DNA from: Frankiaceae bacterium
Lineage (GTDB): Bacteria; Actinomycetota; Actinomycetes; JAVEEJ01
Assembly (NCBI GenBank): GCA_030840515.1
Contig: JAVEEJ010000192.1
Coordinates: 1-5,211 of the forward strand
Direction: 5' to 3'
DNA: 5,211 nt
A program made the position numbers and the translations under genes. How positions within the stretch are numbered: position 1 is the first letter of the stretch; the number at the start of each line of letters is the position of its first letter. Under the pieces are notes generated by a model. It did no database searches. It was not told where the DNA came from and was given only the letters and a program-made list of their open reading frames with translations. Shown here piece after piece: positions 1-4,596 of this stretch.

Positions 1-98
1 CGCGCGCTGGCGACATCCCAGACGTTCGCGAAAACGAGGATCTCCGGGGCCTGGTGGAGCTCGAGCAGCGACGTGGCGCGAGAGGCAAGGTCACTCAT
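1..98 (-). CDS. Isocitrate lyase/PEP mutase superfamily protein, N-terminal fragment
   Basis: Only the first 32 codons are in the window; the gene continues past the left edge. The ATG at 98-96 is the only usable start, because no ATG, GTG or TTG occurs upstream in frame for at least 60 bases. The visible peptide begins MSDLASRATSLLELHQ and ends with the stretch LVFANVWDVASA. A leucine-rich helix leading into a strand ending in N-x-W-D-x-x-S-A is typical of the N-terminus of the isocitrate lyase/phosphoenolpyruvate mutase TIM-barrel superfamily, where the Asn-x-Trp-Asp segment closes the first beta strand. Members are cytosolic enzymes that make or break C-C or C-P bonds in 2-oxo or dicarboxylic acids. 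The exact reaction cannot be told from this fragment, since the catalytic loop is not visible. No strong Shine-Dalgarno sequence precedes the start. Family assignment is by motif recall on a short stretch. Confidence 0.72.
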   Translation of the reverse strand, partial: MSDLASRATSLLELHQAPEILVFANVWDVASA

Positions 99-312
99 GC
101 GCAGAGCCTGACATGACTGCCCTGCAAGGCTGTCCGACCCCTGCCGTTCCTCGGGTGATGCGGGCTGAACGAGCCCTCCCCATCCGTGATCAAGACGTTT
201 GGTACGGGTCAGCCAGCGGCGTCGAGCGTGGACATGCCGCTGAGGGTCGTACCGAACGTCTTGATCACGAGGGTGGAGCCGCAGGGGGCGCGGTTCCGGA
301 CAGGAGCGGCAC
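99..312. other. Intergenic region between small membrane protein and PEP mutase-like gene
   Basis: This 214-base stretch has no credible coding sequence. It contains the inverted repeat at 185-269, a 5-bp-stem hairpin at 162-176, and one member of a 20-bp imperfect direct repeat (295-314). The promoter of the PEP mutase-like gene should lie between about 99 and 185, read on the minus strand, but I see no convincing -35/-10 pair. Confidence 0.7.
185..269. repeat. Long inverted repeat with 22-bp arms and nested inner stem
   Basis: Positions 185-206 are the reverse complement of 248-269: 21 Watson-Crick pairs plus one G-T pair (200/254), with no bulge. Inside the 41-base spacer, 214-220 pairs with 236-242 (CAGCGGC with GCCGCTG), giving a two-tiered hairpin or cruciform. 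It starts 43 bases past the stop of the small membrane protein gene at 313 and lies upstream of the gene starting at 98. It could therefore act as a 3'-end or terminator structure for the former, although no T-run follows on either strand. It could also be a dispersed palindromic element. A small GGGCT/AGCCC hairpin (162-176) lies just beside it. Confidence 0.85.
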
Positions 313-314
313 TT
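295..314. repeat. Imperfect 20-bp direct repeat, copy A
   Basis: This copy matches 646-665 at 18 of 20 positions: TCCGGAC, two variable bases, then GAGCGGCACTT. It overlaps the last codon region of the small membrane protein gene, while the other copy lies upstream of that gene. The two copies therefore bracket it. The match is only marginally better than chance for a GC-rich window of this size. Confidence 0.45.
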
Positions 315-606
315 ACTCGTCGTTGTCCTTGTGGTAGCGCCGTGCTCGTTGGCGCTGCTCGGAAGCCAGCACAAGCATCGCTCCCGCCATCAGAGGCACC
401 ATCACGAATCCTCCAAGAGCCCCGGGTGCCCACCACCGCGAGACCGCGAACATCCCGACGACGATAAGTCCGTAGAGCACCCGGCCTTTGGGTGACCAGA
501 CCGTCGGACGGCGGCGCAGAAGCCGTTGCCACATTGGCCGTTGGTCCGGGACGGGCTTACCAAGAACCTTGTCGTCGAGGTCGCGGAGGCGTCCGGACCA
601 GTCCAC
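313..606 (-). CDS. Small two-helix membrane protein of unknown function
   Basis: The 97-residue product is not one I recognise. Residues 1-42 are polar and basic, with a DWSGRLRDLDD start and an RRRP stretch. Two hydrophobic segments follow, at roughly 43-57 and 62-81, separated by a short turn containing SRWWAPG. A charged tail ends in YHKDNDE. This suggests a hairpin-like inner-membrane protein with both ends in the cytoplasm; the arginine-rich segments before and after the helices fit the positive-inside rule. The start is a GTG at 606-604, the first start after an in-frame stop at 621-619. Codon 25 (ATG) is an alternative but would lose the polar leader. There is no Shine-Dalgarno sequence, so translation may be leaderless or weak. 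The stop is TAA at 315-313. It stands alone, flanked by palindrome-rich gaps on both sides. Coding status rests on the coherent membrane pattern and the lack of a better frame. Confidence 0.68.
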   Translation of the reverse strand: MDWSGRLRDLDDKVLGKPVPDQRPMWQRLLRRRPTVWSPKGRVLYGLIVVGMFAVSRWWAPGALGGFVMVPLMAGAMLVLASEQRQRARRYHKDNDE

Positions 607-643
607 CCGGAGAGTCTGTCACGGCGCAGAAAGGTAGGGGTGC

Positions 644-676
644 GGTCCGGACCTGAGCGGCACTTCACCCGGGTGA
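644..676. promoter_or_regulatory. Two adjacent perfect palindromes upstream of the small membrane protein gene
   Basis: GGTCCGGACC (644-653) and TCACCCGGGTGA (665-676) are perfect palindromes, centred about 43 and 65 bases upstream of the GTG at 606. A TACCTT hexamer on the minus strand (636-631) fits the TANNNT form of an actinobacterial -10 element, but no clear -35 is seen at the right distance. The palindromes could be regulator binding sites. Short GC palindromes are common in such DNA, so this is weak. Confidence 0.25.
646..665. repeat. Imperfect 20-bp direct repeat, copy B
   Basis: This is the second copy of the 18/20 match to 295-314. It lies 40 bases upstream of the GTG start of the small membrane protein. 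It partly overlaps the palindrome GGTCCGGACC (644-653) and abuts the palindrome TCACCCGGGTGA (665-676). Confidence 0.45.
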
Positions 677-712
677 GCTGAGCAGTGACTGCCGCGCTGC
701 TCTCACGACGAT

Positions 713-760
713 GTCGCCTCTTGTGCACGAAACGCCGGCGTGTCGCGCACATTTGGCGAC
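713..760. repeat. 48-bp palindromic repeat, copy 1
   Basis: The arms are 713-730 and 743-760, around a core that is itself palindromic (ACGCCGGCGT, 732-741). Folded on its centre, 19 of 24 positions form Watson-Crick pairs. Mismatches are at 719-721 against 752-754, 727/746 and 731/742. The right half and core match copy 2 (836-883) closely, and the repeat period is exactly 123 bp. The left arm looks partly decayed at 719-721 (TCT where copy 2 has AAA). Confidence 0.85.
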
Positions 761-780
761 AGGCACCGCTCCGTGCAACG

Positions 781-807
781 TGATGTGAGCGCCGGCGAAG
801 CGCATCA
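781..807. repeat. Imperfect hairpin sharing the CGCCGGCG core
   Basis: TGATGTG (781-787) pairs with CGCATCA (801-807), with one G-T pair. Between them, CGCCGGCG (790-797) is the same 8-base palindrome found at the centre of the two 48-bp repeats. It sits between those copies and may be a degenerate relative or simply part of one folded unit. Confidence 0.5.
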
Positions 808-810
808 ACC

Positions 811-827
811 TGCGGCAGTTGGCCGCA
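811..827. repeat. Short perfect hairpin
   Basis: TGCGGC (811-816) and GCCGCA (822-827) form a perfect 6-bp stem around a 5-base AGTTG loop. It lies between the hairpin at 781-807 and palindrome copy 2, so that four stem-loops follow one another from 713 to 883. Confidence 0.55.
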
Positions 828-835
828 CGCGCCCT

Positions 836-883
836 GTCGCCAAATCCGCGCGAAACGCCGGCGTGTCGCGTGGATTTGGCGAC
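836..883. repeat. 48-bp near-perfect palindromic repeat, copy 2
   Basis: Folded on the centre between 859 and 860, 22 of 24 positions form Watson-Crick pairs, one is G-T (848/871) and one is a mismatch (854/865). The outer arms are GTCGCCAAATCC (836-847) and GGATTTGGCGAC (872-883), and the core is ACGCCGGCGT. It begins 39 bases past the stop codon of the YdeI/OmdA-family gene, so it could form the 3' end of that transcript, although no T-run follows. A long, loop-free palindrome with a second copy nearby also fits a dispersed palindromic element. Confidence 0.9.
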
Positions 884-922
884 CGGCACCACGCCGGGGC
901 AGCCCGAGCGCCGTTAATCCTG

Positions 923-1192
923 CTACGGCCTGCCGGTCCGTTCACGGTGCTTGCACCCCGGCCAGCAGCAGGGCCGGCGCTGGCCTTCCTCGAGCTCCTC
1001 CTGGGTACGGCGGATGCGGCGTTCCCGCGTCAGGTCCTGCTTGGCGTCCTCGACCCAGCAGATGAACTCGTTGCGGGCCAGCGGCGTGATGTCGTTCCAG
1101 GCACTCAGTGCCACCGCGTTTGCCAGCAGGGCCTGGTGCAGGTCGGCAGGCAACTCGTGCACCACGCCACCGAGAACGTCCTGACCGCTCAC
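923..1192 (-). CDS. YdeI/OmpD-associated (OmdA) family protein
   Basis: This small 89-residue cytosolic protein of the YdeI/OmpD-associated (bacteriocin-protection, OmdA) family has no catalytic role that I can assign. The E. coli and Salmonella founding members were linked to stress or antimicrobial-peptide resistance and to porin association; transferring that role to an actinobacterium without OmpD would be unsafe. The family pattern is clear: LPADLHQALLANAVALSAW (residues 14-32), the conserved LARNEFICWVEDAKQ block followed by TRERRIRRTQEELEEG, and a C-terminal CCWPGCKHR cysteine-tryptophan motif typical of the short actinobacterial members. The start is GTG at 1192-1190, and an in-frame TAG at 1204-1202 rules out anything further upstream. 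There is only a weak G-rich Shine-Dalgarno sequence. It begins 32 bases after the DUF58 stop, so it may be the last gene of that operon or have its own promoter. The stop is TAG at 925-923. Confidence 0.88.
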   Translation of the reverse strand: MSGQDVLGGVVHELPADLHQALLANAVALSAWNDITPLARNEFICWVEDAKQDLTRERRIRRTQEELEEGQRRPCCWPGCKHRERTGRP

Positions 1193-1224
1193 ACGCCCAA
1201 GCTAGTGAGCCCGCACGCCCTGAC

Positions 1225-2511
1225 CTACAGCCGGCCGGCGGCCTTGAGCGCCAGATAGGCGTCGGCGAGGGCCGGAGCGAACTCATCCGGCGGTGCGTCG
1301 ACCACCTCGATGCCGAACCGGCGCAGCGCGGTGGACACGCGGCGGCGCTCACCGCGGGCGCGCTCGGCGGCCGCAGCGCCGTAGACAGCGGCGGCGTCCC
1401 CCCGGCTGTGGGCCATCTCCTCGACCAACGGGTCGGCCACCGACGCCACCACGACCACATGACGGCGGGACAGCTGGCGCAGCACCGGCATCCACCCCTC
1501 CTCGAACGCTGCCGGGTCGAGGGCGGTGAGGACGACGATCAGGGAGCGGCGACGAGTACGCCGGACGACCTCGGCCAGCACGCGGCGGTGGTCGGGCTCG
1601 ACGAGAGCAGGCTCCAGGGGCGTCATCGCCGCCACCAGCGACGCCAGCAGCTCCCCAGCCGAGGCACGTTCGACCGCGGCGCGCACCGTCCGGTCGACGG
1701 CGATGAGGTCTACCCGGTCGCCGGCACGCGACGCGAGTGCCGCCAGCAGCAGCGTGGCGTCCATCGACCAGTCCAGCCGCGGTGTGTCGGCGATGCGGCC
1801 CGCCGAGGTGCGGCCGGTGTCGAGCACCACAAGGACATGGCGGTCGCGCTCAGGACGCCAGGTGCGCACGACGACGTCACCGCGACGGGCGGTGGCACGC
1901 CAGTCGACCGACCTGACGTCGTCGCCGACGACGTACTCGCGCAACGAGTCGAACTCCGTGCCCTCGCCGCGGATGTGCGTCGCGACCGCCCCGTCGAGCT
2001 CTCGCAGCCGCGCCAGCCGCGACGGCAGGTGCTTCCGCGAGGCGAACGACGGCAGCACACGAAGTCCCCAGGGGACCGCAGTGGACCGCTGTCGCGCGGC
2101 GAGTCCCAGCGGGCCGACGGACCGGACGCTCACGCGGTCTGGCCGGCGCTCGCCGCGTCGAGTCGGCGTCAGTGTCGTGTCGATCCGCCGCCGCTCACCC
2201 GGGGGCACCACGAGCTCCTGGTCGCGCGGTGAGGACCCCGCGGAGGGCGGCCAGGCATCACGCACGCGGCCGCGCACGGTGCGTCGTCCGCGGTTGCTCA
2301 CCAGCAGCGAGACGGCCGCGGTCTCCCCGAGCCGCGTGGAGACGTCGCCGGCGCGCGTCACGGACAGGCCGGACGGTGCGCCCGCGCCAACGAGGTCGAA
2401 CACCACACCTGCCGCGAGGGCGACGTAGAGCAACCAGAACCACGACGGCCAGATGAGGGCCACCGGCGCGCCGAGCATCGCCAGGAGCGCGCAGCGCAGG
2501 GTCAGAGCCAC
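1225..2511 (-). CDS. DUF58 domain-containing (vWA-like) membrane protein
   Basis: This 428-residue protein is the DUF58 partner of the neighbouring MoxR ATPase. Two hydrophobic segments, at about 5-20 and 23-43, anchor the N-terminus in the membrane. A beta-rich region (about 48-155) follows, then the DUF58 signature at 182-209, GEGTEFDSLREYVVGDDVRS plus VDWRATAR. Next comes a von Willebrand A-like fold with the strand HVLVVLD ending in D231-T-G-R-T235. The classical metal-binding motif is D-x-S-x-S, so this site is degenerate (Gly and Thr replace the serines). Such proteins are thought to be scaffolds or substrates acted on by MoxR-type AAA+ chaperones. The start is GTG at 2511-2509, 10 bases after the MoxR stop, with no clear Shine-Dalgarno sequence, so translation is probably coupled. 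The ATG at codon 12 is an alternative start but would cut into the first membrane helix. The stop is TAG at 1227-1225. Confidence 0.93.
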   Translation of the reverse strand: MALTLRCALLAMLGAPVALIWPSWFWLLYVALAAGVVFDLVGAGAPSGLSVTRAGDVSTRLGETAAVSLLVSNRGRRTVRGRVRDAWPPSAGSSPRDQELVVPPGERRRIDTTLTPTRRGERRPDRVSVRSVGPLGLAARQRSTAVPWGLRVLPSFASRKHLPSRLARLRELDGAVATHIRGEGTEFDSLREYVVGDDVRSVDWRATARRGDVVVRTWRPERDRHVLVVLDTGRTSAGRIADTPRLDWSMDATLLLAALASRAGDRVDLIAVDRTVRAAVERASAGELLASLVAAMTPLEPALVEPDHRRVLAEVVRRTRRRSLIVVLTALDPAAFEEGWMPVLRQLSRRHVVVVASVADPLVEEMAHSRGDAAAVYGAAAAERARGERRRVSTALRRFGIEVVDAPPDEFAPALADAYLALKAAGRL

Positions 2512-2521
2512 CGGCGCGAGG

Positions 2522-3514
2522 TCAGCGCGGAACCGGGACGGAACCGAGGACGCCGTCCAGCACGCCGTCGGCGTTCACGCCTTCGAGCTCGGCTTCCGGG
2601 CGCACGCTGATGCGGTGGCGCAGCGTCGGGCGGGCGAGCGCCTTGACGTCGTCGGGCGTCACGTAGTCGCGACCGCCCAGCCACGCCCACGCCTTGCTCG
2701 TCGCCAGCAGCGCGGTTGCCGCCCGTGGCGAGGCGCCGAGCGACAGCGAGGGCGAGGTCCGGGTGGCGCGGCAGATGTCGACGATGTAGCCGATCACCGC
2801 CGGGTCCACCGTCACGGCGAGAACACCTGCGCGCCCGGCCTCCAGCTCCGCGACGCCCGCTACGGGCGAGATCCCGGCAGCGGCCAGGTTGCGCGGGTCG
2901 AACCCGGAGTCATGCCGGCTGAGCACCTCGACCTCGGCGTCACGAGGCGGGACGGGCATCGTCAGCTTGAGCAGGAAGCGGTCCAGCTGCGCTTCGGGAA
3001 GGGTGTAGGTGCCCTCGAACTCGATCGGGTTCTGGGTCGCGATGACGAGGAACGGGTCAGGCAGCGGTCGCCCCTCGCCCTCGACGCTGACCTGCCGCTC
3101 CTCCATCGCCTCGAGCAGCGAGGCCTGGGTCTTGGGGGGCGTCCGGTTGATCTCGTCGGCGAGCAGCAGGTTGGTGAAGACAGGCCCGGCCTGGAAGGAG
3201 AACCGTGCGGTGCGCGCGTCGTACACGAGCGATCCCGTCACATCACCCGGCATCAGGTCCGGCGTGAACTGCACGCGCTTCATCTCGAGGTCCAGGGAGG
3301 CCGCAAGAGCGCGCACCAGCAGCGTCTTCGCCACTCCCGGAACGCCTTCGAGCAGCACGTGACCACGGCACAGCAAGGCGACGACCAGCCCGGTGACAGC
3401 GGCGTCCTGGGCCACGACGGCCTTGCCCACCTCGGCGCGCAGCGCGACCAGTGCTTCACGCGCGCGCTCCTGCGAGGCGGCGGTGCGGGAACGGCGAGCG
3501 GCGGGGGGTGTCAC
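2522..3514 (-). CDS. MoxR-family AAA+ ATPase
   Basis: This 330-residue cytosolic ATPase has all core AAA+ elements: Walker A GVPGVAKT (57-64), Walker B LLLADEIN (116-123), sensor 1 ATQNP (159-163), the LPEAQLDRF arginine-finger region (172-180) and sensor 2 GASPRA (260-265), followed by the helical lid. The N-terminal segment and the QFTPDLMPGDVTG stretch (82-94) are typical of the MoxR subfamily. MoxR proteins form ring oligomers and act as chaperone-like motors on vWA or DUF58 partners, here most likely the next gene product. No key residue is missing and the length is normal. The start is GTG at 3514-3512, overlapping the upstream stop by 4 bases (GTGA). A GGAGG at 3529-3525 with a 10-base spacing supports this start. 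The stop is TGA at 2524-2522. Confidence 0.97.
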   Translation of the reverse strand: MTPPAARRSRTAASQERAREALVALRAEVGKAVVAQDAAVTGLVVALLCRGHVLLEGVPGVAKTLLVRALAASLDLEMKRVQFTPDLMPGDVTGSLVYDARTARFSFQAGPVFTNLLLADEINRTPPKTQASLLEAMEERQVSVEGEGRPLPDPFLVIATQNPIEFEGTYTLPEAQLDRFLLKLTMPVPPRDAEVEVLSRHDSGFDPRNLAAAGISPVAGVAELEAGRAGVLAVTVDPAVIGYIVDICRATRTSPSLSLGASPRAATALLATSKAWAWLGGRDYVTPDDVKALARPTLRHRISVRPEAELEGVNADGVLDGVLGSVPVPR

Positions 3515-4596
3515 GGGCGGCGAACCTCCAGGTCGAGGGTGTCGAGCGCGTCAGCCAAGGCGACCAGTTCCGCGTCATCGGAGGGAGCGAGACCGTACAG
3601 GAGGCCGGCCACCTGGCCCGGGTCCCGCGGGGTGTGGGCGGCGACGGCATCGACCAGGGCTTCGGGCCGGTGCTCTGCCGGCACCGAGAGGGCGCGCCGC
3701 AGCCGCTCTCGGACCGAGGACCGCAACGCCTCGGCCGCGCTGTTGCGGGCGCGCGCCGCGCGGTAGAGCCGCGCCGTGCCCTCCACGGCTTCGGCGCTGC
3801 GCACGACGACGGGCAGGTCCTCGGGCACGACCCGGCCGAGCCGGCGGCCGCGGACGACCGCGAGAACGGCGAGGCCGATGAGGAGTGCGAGTACGGCGAC
3901 CTTCACCTGATGCGGGATGAGGCTGTAGAAGCTCGAGCCACCCTCGGCAAGGGGCAGAGCTTCAGGCATGAGCCACACCAACCGGTCGCTCTGGCCGAGC
4001 AGTAGCAGGGCGAGGGCGGCGTCGCCTTGCTGATCGAGCTTGTCGTTGGTGAACGGAGCACCGTCTCCGAGGACGACGACACGGCCGCCGTCGAGCGAGA
4101 CGTAGCTCGCCGATCCCGAGCTGGCGTAGCAGCCGACGCCTTCCCGGATCTTGTAGGTGAGGCCGCCGGTGACGGCCACGCCGGCGCGGGTGGCGATGGC
4201 GTCGGTGCAGGCGGGCTCACGCTTGGCCGGCTCGACGCTGTCGTCCACGTCCATCGGCAGGTCGGCGTCGTCGAGCTGGGACTGGTCGGGTGCGACCACG
4301 ACCACGCGCGAGCCGCTGGTGATCAGCGACTGCAAGGCAAGCCGCGGGAGCAGCTCAGGGTTGATCACGAGGACGGTGCTGTCGCTGCCGGCCAGGTCCT
4401 GTGCCTCCGACCCGTCGGTGGTGATGCGCACATCGACGTGACGGTCGCGCAGCAGCTGGGCGAGGGCCTTGGCGCCGTCCGGTGAGACCGACCGCGGGTC
4501 CAGCGCGCCGCCTCTGCCCAACTGGGTCAGGAGCAGGCCGACCGTGACCAGCACGAGCAGCAGCACTGCCAGGATCGGAAACAGGTATCGCCTCAT
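3511..4596 (-). CDS. DUF4350 domain-containing membrane protein
   Basis: This 361-residue protein has an N-terminal membrane helix (about 5-24), an external DUF4350 domain (about 33-205), a second helix (about 231-249) and a cytoplasmic C-terminal region. The DUF4350 region opens with SVSPDGAKALAQLLRDRHVDV, as in family members where a sugar-hydrolase- or GATase-like fold starts with a 'pseudo-Rossmann' layer. It includes VLVINPELLP (75-84), VVVVAPDQS (98-106) and the conserved GDGAPFTNDKL (177-187). After the second helix come the family-typical GRRLGRVVPEDLPVVVRSAEAVEGTARLYRAARAR segments. No enzymatic activity is established. Cys130 and Cys156 are the only cysteines and lie in the predicted external part, so a disulfide is possible. 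The start is ATG at 4596-4594, overlapping the DUF4129 stop (ATGA) with no strong Shine-Dalgarno sequence, which implies coupled translation. The stop is TGA at 3513-3511. Confidence 0.93.
   Translation of the reverse strand: MRRYLFPILAVLLLVLVTVGLLLTQLGRGGALDPRSVSPDGAKALAQLLRDRHVDVRITTDGSEAQDLAGSDSTVLVINPELLPRLALQSLITSGSRVVVVAPDQSQLDDADLPMDVDDSVEPAKREPACTDAIATRAGVAVTGGLTYKIREGVGCYASSGSASYVSLDGGRVVVLGDGAPFTNDKLDQQGDAALALLLLGQSDRLVWLMPEALPLAEGGSSFYSLIPHQVKVAVLALLIGLAVLAVVRGRRLGRVVPEDLPVVVRSAEAVEGTARLYRAARARNSAAEALRSSVRERLRRALSVPAEHRPEALVDAVAAHTPRDPGQVAGLLYGLAPSDDAELVALADALDTLDLEVRRP
3525..3529 (-). promoter_or_regulatory. Ribosome binding site of the MoxR gene
   Basis: On the minus strand this reads GGAGG, 10 bases before the GTG at 3514. 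It lies inside the end of the DUF4350 gene. It is the clearest Shine-Dalgarno sequence in the window and it decides the MoxR start at the GTGA overlap. The other starts in the block have weak or no such sequence. Confidence 0.7.

Larger units (their letters stand above)
607..922. other. Gene-free, hairpin-rich intergenic region
   Basis: I see no supportable gene in these roughly 315 bases. Open frames here on both strands translate the palindromes into look-alike peptides and show no family features. Reading from right to left, the stretch contains the 48-bp palindrome copy 2 (836-883), a hairpin at 811-827, a hairpin at 781-807, palindrome copy 1 (713-760), then the short palindromes and probable promoter region of the small membrane protein. 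Confidence 0.75.

Noticed and set aside
91..114. Eight-codon minus-strand leader frame (MSGSAHE) overlapping the PEP mutase-like start
   Set aside because: It has an AGGG a few bases before its ATG and its stop overlaps the downstream ATG, but a frame this short arises easily by chance and shows no regulatory codon pattern.
185..269. Classical rho-independent terminator
   Set aside because: The stem is far longer than usual, the spacer is 41 bases, and no T-run follows on either strand. I kept it as an inverted repeat with a possible 3'-end role.
713..883. CRISPR array
   Set aside because: There are only two repeat copies, each a long palindrome with a 75-bp spacer that itself contains hairpins, and there are no cas genes. 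The geometry does not fit CRISPR.
665..892. Minus-strand open frame encoding repeated VPVAKxxRHAGVSxxxGD peptides
   Set aside because: The repeat is the 48-bp palindrome translated twice in frame, because its 123-bp period is 41 codons. The opposite strand gives the same kind of peptide, as expected from a palindrome. There is no support for a protein.
740..1258. Long plus-strand open frame across the palindromes and the YdeI-like gene
   Set aside because: It runs antisense to the well-supported YdeI-like gene and through palindrome copy 2. Its product is low-complexity and Ala/Arg/Pro-rich, with no family features. It is a shadow of high-GC coding sequence.
1108..2232. 374-codon plus-strand open frame opposite DUF58
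   Set aside because: It is antisense to the clear DUF58 gene. The composition (Arg, His, Gly, Asp-rich) is typical of an antisense frame in GC-rich DNA.
2453..3766. 437-codon plus-strand open frame opposite the MoxR gene
   Set aside because: It is antisense to a MoxR gene with all AAA+ motifs intact. The product has no recognisable domain.
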